Shown: positions 24,470-36,918 of the stretch, piece after piece
Numbering within the stretch: the first letter of the stretch is position 1
Layout of the letters: every line of letters begins with the position of its first letter
Origin: Berberis thunbergii
Lineage: Eukaryota; Streptophyta; Magnoliopsida; Ranunculales; Berberidaceae
DNA: 64,000 bases
NCBI GenBank assembly: GCA_003290165.1
Contig: QNQO01001156.1
Span: 186,001-250,000, forward strand
Direction of reading: 5' to 3'
Position numbers and translations under genes: made by a program
Notes under the pieces: model-generated
The model's database searches: none
What the model was told of the DNA's origin: nothing
The model's input: the letters and a program-made list of their open reading frames with translations, nothing else

Positions 24470-25200
24470 AAGAAGCAATTGTATAAATTAGCATCACATA
24501 ATAAATTATACTATTGAAAATATTGTCACTACATGATTCTTGCAAAATCTTTGAACAACACAGAAGAGTGAAGTTGATACTATGACAAAATGGAAATTTT
24601 ATTCAGTTTAATCTCTTACAGCTTACAAAAAAAAATGCCCAACTTATAAAAAAAAACATGCTTTTACCCTTCAAGGTGCTATTTAGCTAATGATTTAGCA
24701 GATATCTTACTGAAAATATTAGAATCAACTTAGTCATTACAATAACAAGACCAACATCAACAAAATTTACAGGTTCTTTCAACGTAACTGCTCATATGAA
24801 AACGGTAAGATAGTCATTGCAATAACAAAATCAAAAGTACAATCAGGTCTGGTCACCAACATCTAGACAATCCAAAGCTGTGCATGCAGTGTTAGTGAAA
24901 TGCTCTGATAGATTCATATTGAACATTCTCCATTACATACTCTGAACTCCTAGGTCCTTGTGCATTATTCCCTGCAAATAAAGTAAAAATAAATCTCAAT
25001 CAAAATGTTAAATATGATCTGAGAGAAATTTAGGGTTTAGCAGAGGAATTGCGATGTGTGGATACTCTGATCTGAGAGAAATTTAGGGAAGCATAGATTC
25101 TAGAAATTGTGGATGACAGAGAGAGTCAGATATTTGATCCAATGGCAAACAATGACAAAAGATTCTTAATAACTAGCTTTACGTGTGGATATTTAGTATT
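24470..25200. other. Flank of the array; no clear gene
   Basis: AT-rich sequence. On the minus strand a splice-acceptor-like TTTGCAG near 24973 precedes a 26-codon open stretch (about 24890-24972, SSEYVMENVQYESIRAFH then stop). This could be another exon of the AMS-like fragment, but I cannot match it to the family. Confidence 0.3.
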
Positions 25201-25209
25201 TTTATTTTA

Positions 25210-26654
25210 TTACAATAAATCAATAACTAGCTTTATGTCAGCATCACTCGTTTTTATGGCTTCTTGTTCCCTTGACACGTTGCACTGAGCGATAACGAAC
25301 TCAATGATGTATGGATTTTTAGGCACCTGTTACCATATCCAAGTAGTTATACTATTAATTTGCACTTTGCAGTGACATGAGGAGATCGTTCTCTTTGAAT
25401 CCATTAGGAAAATATGATAATAATATTCATCACCGAAAGAGCGTGTGGTCTTGTGAGGATGATTTAAAAGTAGTTTCCTACCCGCAGTGAATTATTCGGC
25501 ACATTTCTGCCTCACATTTCTATTTTGTGTGTTCATGATGTTGGTAAGTTACTCTTTCTCTAATAGCTCGAGCCATCAGAGTAAAAGGAAACTTAATTGG
25601 AGATTATGTCTCCAATTTTCTCATATATTTTCTATTTTGGTTGAAAAGAAAGAAAAACATAAATAGGGAGTGTAGGATATCTACATACAGGTTTGTTAGC
25701 GAAGAACTCAACCAGCCCTCCAGATACTGGGATCAGAATTCTCGTCCCAATAGTTTCCTGTCAAAATAGTGTGAATTAATTTTCAGGCAATGATGAAAAC
25801 ACACAGACACTGAGAAAGAAATACTCACTTCTGAGACGCACGAGTCTGGGCTATTCTGGTGGTTTATCCATCTTGGTTGATTGTCTAATATTGCTTGTCT
25901 GCGGCTTCTGTATAAGAGCTTGTATTTAATGAGCGCTATATTAAAATTCATGAAACCATAAAAAATAATTGACAGTGATAGAAAAGAAGCCTAACAATGA
26001 AAATTATTAAAAGTAAATGAAAACACAATTAAACCATTTGATTCCTCCAATGGATAGATAGTGATTGTGTCATTGTTTTACAAAAGAACCAATTAACAAT
26101 ATATTTATAGCTGAAAGAGAATGAGAGTGACTTGGAAATGTACCTGGAGTCCAAGGGCATCGAAGAAGGCAATATTGAGATAAGGTGACAGCTTTTAGCT
26201 CTGGGGTGCTGAAATATCGAATCTTTGCAAGGATGGACTACTGAAACTGAAAACACAAGTTCTTCTGTACTCTCAACATTTTGGCTGTTGCTGCCTAGAT
26301 CATCAACGGCTCCAACGCCACCACAACAGCAACCCACCCACTCAATGAACCTTTGATAAAAAATGTAAATAGAAATTAGTCTTTGGAATAATAACGAGAA
26401 GATACATAGCGGTAACGAAGCCTCTGACAGGATGACCTGAGACTAATTGCTACTGTTGTATGACCTGACAAACTTGAACTGCTTAACAGTGAATGAAAGG
26501 TGCTTGGATTCGAAAAAATTGACCTGAGGGAGTAACCTGCACGTGAAGCTACATACCTTTGGTCTTCACTCAATTTTTAGAGAACACAATAGTCCCAAGT
26601 TGTCAAACCTACGAGAGGTCTCAACCTGTCCAACAGACATCGTACAACACCCAT
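25210..26654 (-). pseudogene. AMS-like bHLH gene fragment (N-terminal MYC_N region), broken
   Basis: Five exon-like blocks with good splice borders resemble the N-terminal domain of ABORTED MICROSPORES-type bHLH factors, which control tapetum and pollen development. Blocks: 26557-26654 (LDRLRPLVGL, WDYC, KLSEDQR), 26144-26350 (FIEWVGCCCGG, HPRAKSC, SMPLDS), 25829-25918 (LDNQPRWINHQNSPDS), 25689-25757 (ETIGTRILIPVSGGLVEFF) and about 25210-25326 (IIEFVIAQCN, then TAA). Phases of the first two exons fit a normal intron. The first block has an in-frame TAA after WDYCVL, where the family has Trp, and the third needs a frame change. The bHLH and C-terminal domains are not found. It is a non-functional 5' fragment of a host gene. 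Confidence 0.72.
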
Positions 26655-27741
26655 ACTGATTCCTTGTATCCAAAAAAAAAAAAAACAGAGTTCAAACCTT
26701 TATGAGTTTATATTTGTTGCGAGTTAGGAGAAAAGAATGTGTTCTAATGTATTGTCAGAGAATCAAAGATATAAAACCACTGTTTGTTTTGACTAGGTAC
26801 AACAACATATTGAAAACAGAAGCAGGAAACAAACTGAATTAGGAACATGGTGAATCAGTAATAATTTACCTGAGCACCTTCTTCGACTTTGATTTCTTGT
26901 ATCAGCTTATATGCAATTCCTCTGTTCCAAAACTCACTTATTTGATTATGATGTGAATGAATTCATGGGATTTATATGTTTTATATGACTTGCATCTCAG
27001 GTTTTGGTTGTTGGTAGGTTGAAATGCAAGTACGCATGAGTACTCATTGACATATATCGTCCAATAACAATTTTTTGAACAATTGTTCGAAAATAATGAA
27101 TCAACTGGGAGTTGTAATGATAGCAGCAGGTTATTATTGTGTGAACTATAAAGTGGCGTATGCGCAAATGATATGTTCTTTACGATGTCTCCAACTTGCT
27201 GCGACAAATTTTTAAGACCCCTATGATCACTAACTCAATAACCCAGGAAACACACTCTGTAGTAGTGATGTGTGTTTGTAAGCTGTGAAATCTTGAACTC
27301 GCTAACCAATAAGCCCATCAAACCTCTCAACATGTGTTAAAGAACTCAAATTGGAAATCCTGAAAAATCCTTGAGAACTTTTCCATAAGGCATTAAATCC
27401 TATGTCTCAAATACACTTCAAATAGATTTTGAAATCCTTGATTAAGAAGGGGATTAAAGGATTATGGTTTAATGCCATAAACAAGTGTAGAAGCAGGACA
27501 ACAAATAAATCTACACAATATATGGATGTTGCAGCAGTGCAGGGTGGACTGACCCTTGGGAAAGGCATTAATGTTGAAATGCGAAGTTGGTGAGGTAGAC
27601 GGATAGAATGGCGAATGGCAAATGGCATTAATGTTTAATTTACTAACTGCTCCTTAAGCATGCAAACAGTCAACATTTAAGTAGAAGTTAAAATAATCTT
27701 TCAGGCTTTTCAAAAGAATTAAAATAATTAAAATTGCTTAC

Positions 27742-27996
27742 CTTTTCGAAAGGACTTGATCGCAAATAGGACATGCTCCACCACTGTTAAGGATCTTGCC
27801 TACATCTTCAGTGCCTATTTCAGGGTGTTAAGGAAATGTTTTGGAAGTATCCAGTTTTTCTTCTCAATTAAAACATAAAAAAAAGCTATAAATAATTCCA
27901 TGGAATTGCTATATAGAAATGGACACACAAGAGGTGGCCACAGGTAGTTGTTATGGCGCGACCCTCGAGCTCTCTCTAGCAAGCATTACATCTCAT
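27742..27996 (-). pseudogene. HEI10-like RING gene fragment, first two coding exons, with premature stop
   Basis: Exon A (27927-27996) begins ATG and reads MRCNAC, then TAG at 27976-27978, then RELEGRAITTTCGHLL. After a 112-bp intron with GT-AG borders, exon B (27742-27814) gives the split Cys codon, TEDVGKILNSGGACPICDQ and VLSK, ending at GT. This is the RING-finger start of HEI10 (CCNB1IP1 family), a meiotic crossover protein. Exon phases join correctly, so the introns were copied with it. The stop replaces the Trp expected at codon 7. No later HEI10 exon was found downstream before 24470. An acceptor (GTGCAG) lies 14 bp before the ATG. It is a gene fragment, not a working gene. Confidence 0.75.
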
Positions 27997-28510
27997 TTTG
28001 GTCTCCCTGTCTGCACAAGTTTACAAATAAATTTAGCATGGCCTATGCTGATTTTACAAGTTTGATAATCTAGGACTTATTATTAGACATCTCAACGAAA
28101 CGCATCTAATCTACTACTGACGCACATCAATCTACCTAAACAGCATTACTGAAACTATTCGAAGAATCAAATACAAAACTTAAAATCTCAACTGTAGCTA
28201 AAACTCCCTGTGATGAAATCTACAAAATAGAGGATTTCCTTCTACAAGAAGCAAGAAAAGCTTCAGATTCAAAATCGGAGCCTAGTAAACAGAGAAGATT
28301 AGCGGTTTGGCATAAGAATCGTCTACATTCGAGAAGTGTATATTAATAGGGCTGATTTCTGAGTTTTCTTTGCTTGTGAAGATCCGGGATGCTCCTGCAA
28401 AGAAACCAATATCCTTCTCTTCGGTACAACATTTTTCACTAATTAAATTATAAAGAAACTACAAAATTCATTTATTTTAATATGAAAAAATTAAACTTCA
28501 AAAGTCATAC

Positions 28511-28706
28511 CTTTCAGGGATAATCATTTTTCTCTTCAGTAGTGTTGGTCTTCTTCTCATTTCTTGCATTATTAAATATGACTGTAAATCCTTCAGCCGA
28601 TGTAGGATTGTTCACATCCAAATCACCAAACTTGGGCAAAGGCGGACCTCTATCATCGTTAATATTTTTGAACCAAAATCCATGAAAAATCAGGACCTCT
28701 ATCATG
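28511..28706 (-). CDS. NOI/RIN4-domain exon, possibly a degraded small gene
   Basis: The exon, bounded by TTTGCAG and AAAG-GTATG, encodes GPPLPKFGDLDVNNPTSAEG, FTVIFNNARNEKKT and a stop (28514-28516) three bases before the donor site. The motif PLPKFG...VNNP.SAEGFTVIF..AR.EKK is the NOI domain of plant nitrate-induced/RIN4-like proteins, short membrane-associated proteins linked to immunity. The Cys-rich C-terminus that anchors RIN4 relatives is not encoded. A possible next exon at about 28328-28394 (EHPGSSQAKKTQKS) would be untranslated. The upstream ATG at 28705 reads through 20 unrelated codons created by an insertion between two ATGATAGAGGTCC repeats. It may be a truncated gene or a fragment captured with its neighbours. 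Confidence 0.6.
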
Positions 28707-28709
28707 CTG

Positions 28710-31200
28710 CAAATAGAAGAAGTCCACTATAAACACAGTTAATTCATGTGAATTATCTAAACTTAACAGGGAGTAATGAAAGAATAATTGTTGCTCTAAA
28801 GCCAGGTTGCATGGACACAAGTAAAGGTGAGTCAAATCGTTTAAGCTATAAACTCATAATGACCTGGCACTATATTTTGTAAAATTTGGATAGAAGGAAA
28901 TGTCCATTTATACACAAGATAAAAACTAACTCTAGTGTCATAACTCAATGAAAACCTGCTGTGAAAGGTAAACGTCAGACTTTTAATTTATATCTACTTA
29001 ATGGGACCAGAAAACCATATGTTCTCACCAGCAGCCCAACTTAGTCCATGCGTATGACGAGACAGATAAGCTTAGCTGCTGGATTGAAACTTGAATCATT
29101 ACATTCTTTTCACGTTTCCTAGTTAAAGTAGAGGAGGATAACTATATATGATAGAATTTATGCATAAGCAAGTCCTACTTTTTAGACAGGAGTGATGCAA
29201 CAGAATCACTCTAGCTGTGATAGCTAGTATATCTTGTTATGTAGTCTCATTCTAGGAATGAAGCTTCTTGGAACACCTGAAAGGGAGACCATTACTTGAC
29301 ACCAGAACCATTCAACCTCTATTACATATTCAACATGCCAAAGTGTGAGAGATTTTCCTCATTACTCATCAGGAATTCCAAGACTGATATCAATCATGAT
29401 TCGTATATCAAGTTTGAGGTAAATGCATCCCCACATCAATGGACATTTACCAGATGTCAGACATAAATGTTCAATGATTAAAATGGCATTTGAAAGAAGG
29501 GGACATTACCATTATGTGAGTTAATGAACCCTATATCAATGGAAGAACTAAAAAATGTGGACACATACTATTAGTATTATGCTTTGTAACAAAATCGCAG
29601 AAGGGCAGCATTGCAAATACTCACCAAACCCCACCTAATTTTCAGGTTAAAACACAAACGAGATGGTTCCATCACATGCTTCAATAAACAAAACATAAGA
29701 AGAAAAAGTTGAAATATGGGAGTTTGAAAATGTAAAGTTGTAAAAAACAAAAACCAACTATCTCAATAAATAATAAACTGCCTAGACTGTGATGGAACTA
29801 TAACTGAAGTAACATAAAGGATATGCAAACCGGTATGACCATAAATTTTAACATTGAAATAAAGCATGCACAGGGAATTGTCAAAGATCCACAACTCTGA
29901 AGAAATGCCATGTTCTAGTGAACGAGACTGATTAATTGAGCCCTGAACTTAAACAGTTATGCTGTCAGCTGTTTCAAGAGTGAACATATCATGTCTCTTG
30001 ATAATTGGCGCGGAGGCAAACAAGTCCACAGACTGCTGGGTGCAAAAGAAATGCAACATAATCGGTAGCTTAGAATTTGATAAACTCAGTACATTTGAAA
30101 GAACACATTGGGGTATATGCAAAAAAAGTGCTTCACTATAAGACCGAGACTGAGAGAGTTACTCACTACTATCTTTATATAATGGACTCTTTGACATGCT
30201 TCACCCGGCCAATTTGATTTAAAAATAAAAGATCCAGTGTCGAACACATAATGGACTCTCTGACATGCTTAGATCATCAACCTATATAATACAACATATA
30301 ATGGACATATATACAACATATAATTGCCAACTTCACCCAAGTCAATTTTATTTGTAATGACAAGAGATGCTTGTTGGAACTTTTGCATACAACGTAATTC
30401 TAATATTTTCGACTACTGCTTGAGAAGATAATTCCCAATTAAACATGTAATTCCAAAGTATAGCTTCAACTGGGCCATCCTAGCAACATATTGCCAAACT
30501 GAAACTGCTTACAGAAATAGAGAGCCTCATGGATCATTTTTGTACAACATGGGCTCAATAATTAAGGGAAAAACGATGATTACAATCAATCAACCAACTA
30601 AATAATCTAAGTTTGAATACGCCTAACATTTCTCTCTATTTTAAGAGAAACAACAAAAAATACCAATTGGTTTAACCTACAACTAAAAAAAGGGACGATG
30701 AAATGCTAAGAGAGAATGACGCTAGAGATTGAAATTTAATGATGTTCAACCACAGACTGAGTGTCCAACAAAATTTCAATGTCTGACTAAGTGAGTATTC
30801 CAGTCTCTGAGGTTCATGAAGCAAAAATAATGAAGGTTTTGTACGACCATCACTTGTAGTACATTAATTGAATCATTTTACACAAAACTTAAGAAAACAC
30901 TTGTACATGTAATCGAATCGATTGTACTTGTCTACTCGGCAATTCGAGAATCAACTGAGAGAGAAATCGAGCTGAGAAAGAGAAATTGACACAAGAATCT
31001 CCTGTAAATTTGATTTACCATATTTAAGTATAGCTTATATCTAAAAACACTAAACAAAATTTAATTGATTGAAAATGTGAATTAAATGAGAAGAAAACGC
31101 ACCTTCAACTTCTAGCAAGAGCTAGGGTTTCTACAAATAAGAGAGAAAGATTGGAGAAGATAAAGTGCGAGATCGATTGGAGAGCTGGAGTAGATTAGAA
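28710..31200 (-). other. Probable 5'-UTR intron and leader exon upstream of the NOI-like exon
   Basis: At 31100-31200 the minus strand has a leader-like stretch ending AGAAACCCTAGCTCTTGC, then TTGAAG followed by the donor-like GTGCGTTTTC (about 31103). This suggests a non-coding first exon spliced to 28706 across about 2.4 kb. No conserved coding sequence was seen in 28710-31100. Confidence 0.35.
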
Positions 31201-32883
31201 ATCGATTACTTTGAGAGTCGATTTATGAGCTCGCTTGTTTCTGAGATCGATTAGAGAGATGGAGAAGATTAGAGAGCCATCGATTGTACAAATGTGAACA
31301 AGAATAGAGATTAGAAATCACCTTGTTGACCCTAAATTGTTTCTGAGATCGATTAGAGAGCCATTGATTGCTCAAATGTGAAGTTGATTGCAGACGAGTG
31401 ACTCAATTTGCAACAAATGCGAAGATGAAGATGCCATTCATCGAAAAAATTGTTCTACTAATAGGTATTCAAGTATTTCATTGCTATTTCAATCTGCAAC
31501 AAATGTGAAGTTGATTGGAGAAGTATTTCAATGAAAACCTATTTGGAGATGCCTTTCATCGAAAACAGAATACCTATTTGGAGAAAAACTCTGGATGCTC
31601 GAATACCTAACTAATGGAGTGTTTATTGTAACAGGAAGTTTATCATATTGAAGAGTTTGAAGTTTTTCATCAAATGAGGGAAGAAAGAGTTTTACATTTA
31701 AATGAAAACTCTAAACATAGAGTTTGGAGTCTACCGTGAGTGCTTGAGAGTTTTTCTCCCAATCAGTAACACTTTGTTTTACTCGTGCATATCACATGAC
31801 AATTTAATAATGTCACAATTTTGAATAGTAACAGAAAATACATGATACAATATAATACAATGAGTATTACTAAAAAATATGATGCTAATTATGGTTACAG
31901 ATTGCCAATAATGGTGTAGTGTGAGAAAGAGAGAGTGACAAAAAATATAAAGAGAAAGGAATGAGAAGATAAGGAATTAAATTATATAATCTTTGCAATT
32001 TAACAATTTTTTTCACTATTGAGAGTTATTAAAAGTCAATAATAACTTTGTAGATTTTAATTGACTCCGTAGCTAAAAAAAAGTTAAAATAAAAACCTAC
32101 AAGAAAATTGCGTGGATCCAAAATTGAATATTTATGTCTCGGAACCAAAATGAGATTTATAGCCATAAAACAAACAATCCCGGTCTTAGACTCGAGATGA
32201 CCTGCATAGGTCTCAGACTATAAGTTTTCTTAGATTTTAAACAAAATAAAGAAAAGTTTACCGCACCTCGTAAATAAATTGTTTTTAGTAGGTAAACTAA
32301 TAAGTAGTGAGGTAAACAAAGTATTTCATGGTGGATCCAAAAACTCCCTTAACCACATCGTGCGCTTCAATATGAGACATTAAACTGTCTAGAAACAAAA
32401 TAAAAATAATTATTTAGGTATTTGAAACCAGAGATGGACTAAGGAAGATCGATGTACCTCTCAATCTAAGGAATCCATTTGGTAAAGTGAATCTCATTTC
32501 ACCCTTGTTGTTGTCCCCATCTCAAGTCAAAATAACTCATCACCTGTAGGTTTTTTTTTTTCTTTTCCTGAATTGGTTTTATTTAAATTTATCAAAAGCA
32601 TTATTGTATTTCAATGAAACGCCCTCTTCAAATCTAAAACTGTATTCTATTTCATTTGTTTCATTCATTAAAAACTCTAATTATTTGCTTGTCTTGCAAT
32701 CCCTATTGCTTCCATGTTTTTCTCAACAAGACACCATCATCATGTGCCAGATTACGTGCCCTATCATCAAAGCACGTGCTCTGCATGTGGTTAATATTCT
32801 TTGACCCCCTTTGAATATAGTGTCAAAATATTATTATGCTAAATTAATATTGAACTATATGTTGACTTTTAATATATACTGAA

Positions 32884-33038
32884 CAAGTTAAGTTTTAATT
32901 AAGATACAAAAATATATATTAAAAAAAAATTTGTTTAAGAAATATCAACTGAACTAGACAACAAGTTATGTTTTAATTAAGATACAAAAATATATATTAA
33001 AAAAAAATTGTTTAAGAAATATCAACTGAACTAGACAA
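32884..33038. repeat. Two-copy tandem repeat, 78-bp period
   Basis: CAAGTTAAGTTTTAATTAAG at 32884 recurs as CAAGTTATGTTTTAATTAAG at 32962, and the similarity continues through ATATCAACTGAACTAGACAA in both. The copies differ by a few bases. Confidence 0.85.
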
Positions 33039-33876
33039 AAAAACTAAACAAATTGGGATTAAAAGGTACATTTTTTAATCTATTATACCACTATATATTG
33101 TCACAGGTTTTTTATTTGATCTTGACAAATTAAAAGGTACAAATTAAGATTTTTTTTTTTTGACAATCATTATTTGGATATGCTGTAATCTTTCTTTTCA
33201 CTGATGTCGATCAACTTTATTAAAACACTTTGAGTTCACCATAAAATGCAAAATGCCATATGACAACCAACAGTTTGAAAGAGCAAATATACATATCTTG
33301 AGTCCATCGAATTGTGATCTTTGAGAATTGAGACCTGTGACCCTGTGAAATTCACAAAGATGGATCCATCACTATGTGTATATGCATATAAATTTTTTTT
33401 TTTCAACTTATTAATTAGATACTTATCTAAAATGAAATGTTTGTATCTGTAACGAAACACTAGTTTATAGTAAGTAGTTATGTGACATTCAACTCATAAC
33501 AAGTCAATTTGATTTTACAACACAGAAATTCAAGGAAATAGTAGTCGACGAGAAATTTGAGGATCAAAGACAGACTTGATTTTTGCTCCATATTACAAAT
33601 TTCACCCTTGAAATACCTTTTTAACATAACTATTTCACTATGTGAAATAAAGGGTATTTTAGAATTATATATTGTGTCAAAATCTTTCATTGTGAGAGAA
33701 AAGTGGAAGAGGATAATCTTGGATATTCTTTATTGACAATTTCACTTGTCCAATTTCTTTTTTATGAATTTTTTTTTATTGGAACATAAGAGCTATAAAT
33801 AGGGATACAGATTAACTATGATGAAAACAAATGAATACGGTTTAACAGTTGAGCAAGAAACTGTGAAAAAGGTTTA

Positions 33877-33907
33877 TATTTATTTATTTATTTATTTATT
33901 TATTTAT
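33877..33907. repeat. TTTA microsatellite
   Basis: About seven uninterrupted TTTA units. Confidence 0.85.
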
Positions 33908-34381
33908 AAACAGCTTGGTTCTTCTGCTTGTTTGAATTCATTTTGAAATTGAGATTGAATATTTTTGGAACCTAAAGAAGAGATGTGCAATCATGGTCTA
34001 TATCTCCAATTATAGAGATTTTATAAATGCATTTTACTGTTAATTTTATTATTTGGTACTTATTCATGTAATCATGTCATATCGATCCATTAAACTTTTG
34101 TTTCCAAAAAAATTGTAATTGATTCCATCTAAAATCATATGCTTTTATGTTGCACATGGTATGTAGTCAACAAATTCAGGGAAATACAATACAATGAACA
34201 CTTACCCAATCATTATGAGTTCCTCAATAAATTGTGATGATTAATTAAATCGCTATAAATAAGTTACTAAACAAAGTTGAAAGTGCTTTATCAGGAACAA
34301 ATCTCTTCAACCTTAGAAAAATAAAATCTCTCTCTTTGTATTTTATTTGGATGGCTATTGTAATCAGTTTTTCTATTTGTC

Positions 34382-34389
34382 TATAAATA
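34382..34389 (+). promoter_or_regulatory. TATA box of the aminotransferase gene
   Basis: TATAAATA lies 113 bp before the ATG at 34495, a normal distance for a plant promoter with a short leader. Confidence 0.6.
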
Positions 34390-34494
34390 CAGAACATCCA
34401 ACCATTGTTGGAGACACATTGTTTCTGAATCTTGCAAACGAGAGAGGCCAAAACAAAAGAGAGTTTTTTTTTTGAAGAGAAGAAAGAAGTAAAC

Positions 34495-36699
34495 ATGTGT
34501 GGAACAAACAACATGAACAAGAAGCAGCTTTCCCCAGACGCTGTTATCAATTTGGATCAGTAAGTGCTATGTATTATTGATGTTATCTTTGTAGTTTTTT
34601 TTTTCTTACATTTTTATTATTGATGGATGATGAGCTAATTGGGGTGTTGTGGTTAAATGATAGTGGCGATCCTACGATGTTTGCAGAGTACTGGCAGAAG
34701 ATGGGAGAGAAGTGTACACTCACGATTAGCGGATACAAGTCCTTGAGTTATTTCTCTGATCCTAATAATATATGTTGGTTTATGGAGGCTGAATTGGGTG
34801 AGGAGATTAGGAGGCTGCATGATGTGGTAGGGAACGCCGTGACTGACAATCGTCATATCATCGTAGGGACTGGATCATCCCAACTGTTTCAGGCTGCACT
34901 TTTTGCACTCTCTACTGCTGATGCTGATGCTGAACAAGAGCAACCCATGAATGTTGTTTCTGCTATCCCTCACTACTCTGTAAGCCCCCTCATTACTTTT
35001 CTTTCTTTTTTTTTGTTTTTCAATCTAATTTTCTTGGATTGTTTTAGTCTGATTATTTTGGAGTTGGATGGTTATTATGGTTCCTGACAGATTTTTTTTT
35101 TTTTTCATCAAGGTTTTGTTTGATTAGATTTTTTTTTTCTTTTGTTGCGATTGATCTAAGATCCATTGGTTTATAACAATTTTGACTTGTAACGTCCATA
35201 CAGTCTAAAATAAGATGAGGAGTTAAATGTGAAGTAGGTCAAAGTAAAATTTATTAATGATCTCCTAGAATATATAAGATAAGGCGAACAATGTTATATA
35301 TGGTGTGGTGCGGTCAATCATCATTAAGTGAGACACTAGTTTGAATCTTGTAATTAAAAAGGGTGTCATCATTAAGTGGGCTGATGGGTGGGATTAATGT
35401 GAAGATTTGTTCATCATCATTAGAAATCATTATGCCATTTTAAAGACAACTCTTTGCATAACAAGGTTACGGTATATTATTAATATTTCAAAAAGGAAAA
35501 AATAACTTTATGTAAGATCATTATTGTCAACAACATATATATAAACAAGTAGTACTTAATTTATGGTAACATGGAGAGATTGTTGAGTAGAGTCTGAATT
35601 CTTTAGTGATTCACAGTGATAATTATATCATGTTTATCCGTGTCTCTCTCCATATATATTGCATTGCTGGTATCCTCTCTTGATTGATTAACAATTGATA
35701 TTAGTATTGTTGTGTTATGCTTTTTTCTAATATGGTGCAGTCGTATCCAACGATATCAAACTTCCTCAAGTCAGGGCTGTATCAATGGGCTGGAGATGCT
35801 AATACTTACGACAAAGATGAACCTTACATTGAGGTGGTGTGCTCCCCAAACAACCCAGATGGTGTTATAAAGGAACCAGCTGTCGTGAGTGGTAAAGGAT
35901 CTTTGATTTATGATCTTGCTTATTATTGGCCTCAATATACTGCCATCACCACTTCCGCTGAACATGATCTCATGCTGTTCACCTTCTCCAAATGTACCGG
36001 TCACGCTGGCGACCGCATTGGGTAAGCCCCTATATTAATTAATTGGCTTAGCATCCAATTCCAATGGACGTGTTTGTGCGTGCTATGAATATTTACCATT
36101 GTTTAGTTTGATAATAGATTTCTTTTTTCGCATGTTCCAGGTGGGCTATTGTGAAGGATTTGGATGTGGCCAAAAGAATGGTTAAATTCATTGAACTCAA
36201 TACCATAGGAGTGTCCAAGGCTTCTCAACTCCGCGCTGTAAACATTCTTCGGGCAGTAACTGAGAGCTGTGAAAATTCTGGGCATGGAGAAGTTGGAAAT
36301 TTCTTTGAGTACGGACGACACAGCATGACGGACCGATGGGAGCGGCTAAGAGACGCTATAAAAAACAATGGACTTTTCACTCTCCCAAAGTACCCAACAG
36401 AGTTTTGCAGATTTTCAGGAGAGTTCACCGAAGCTCATCCTCCCTTTGCGTGGTTTCAAATCAAGGAGGAGGCCATTGAGGACTGTTCTGCTTACTTGAA
36501 GGACCATAAAATCCTTACAAGGAGTGGTAAGTTCTTTGGGATGGAAAGCAGATATGCCAGGGTCAGCATGTTGGACAGAGAAGAGTCATTTGAGCTGTTT
36601 TTGGAGAGGGTTTCAGCCATGAAATCAACAAAAAAGGAGAGTGAGATTTTAGTTGGTGCTTTAATAGGAGGTGTTAGTAGATGCCCCGTTGAGTACTAA
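34495..36699 (+). CDS. Tryptophan aminotransferase-related protein (TAA1/TAR family), four exons, intact
   Basis: Exons 34495-34559, 34664-34979, 35741-36021 and 36141-36699 join in phase to 406 codons plus stop, near the 391 of TAA1. All introns are GT-AG. The family converts tryptophan to indole-3-pyruvate with pyridoxal phosphate, the first step of the main auxin route. Visible motifs: INLDHGDPT at the exon 1-2 junction, [16 protein letters not shown] (162-168), YDLAYYWP, and [15 protein letters not shown] with the probable cofactor Lys at 211. No signal peptide, membrane anchor or EGF-like alliinase domain precedes the fold, so it resembles cytosolic TAA1/TAR1 more than alliinase or membrane-anchored TAR2. 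The start is the first in-frame ATG after the TATA box. Substrate is inferred from family; an alliinase-like lyase role is less likely. Confidence 0.88.
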
Positions 36700-36918
36700 A
36701 ATAATGGCTTTTTCTTTTCTTTTCATGTTTTAGGTTTTATTTATTTCAAATATTTCCTTTCAGAATCTACTGGTATTAATTGTAGGCTTCCCAGTTCCAT
36801 TCCATATGCTGAGAATGAAAAAAATAATGCATTTCTTTGTCAAGGCGATTATACTTGTATGATGACTGATAAATAGGAAAAAAAATAATTGAAGAAAGTT
36901 AGAGGAAAAGTTTAACAT
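36700..36918. other. 3' flank of the aminotransferase gene
   Basis: AT-rich sequence after the stop, probably the 3' UTR; no gene seen. Confidence 0.4.

Larger units (their letters stand above)
31200..34380. other. AT-rich intergenic region
   Basis: No supported gene. It contains locally duplicated leader-like sequence (GAGATCGATTAGAGAG at about 31250 and 31349), the repeats listed separately, and long A/T runs. Confidence 0.5.

Noticed and set aside
25733..25951. A 72-codon minus-strand protein
   Set aside because: It runs across two exon-like blocks and the intron of the AMS-like fragment; it is not a separate gene.
24470..31500. Helitron ends around the gene-fragment cluster
   Set aside because: I could not find a convincing 5' TC / 3' hairpin-CTRR pair by eye, so capture by a Helitron is left as a hypothesis only.
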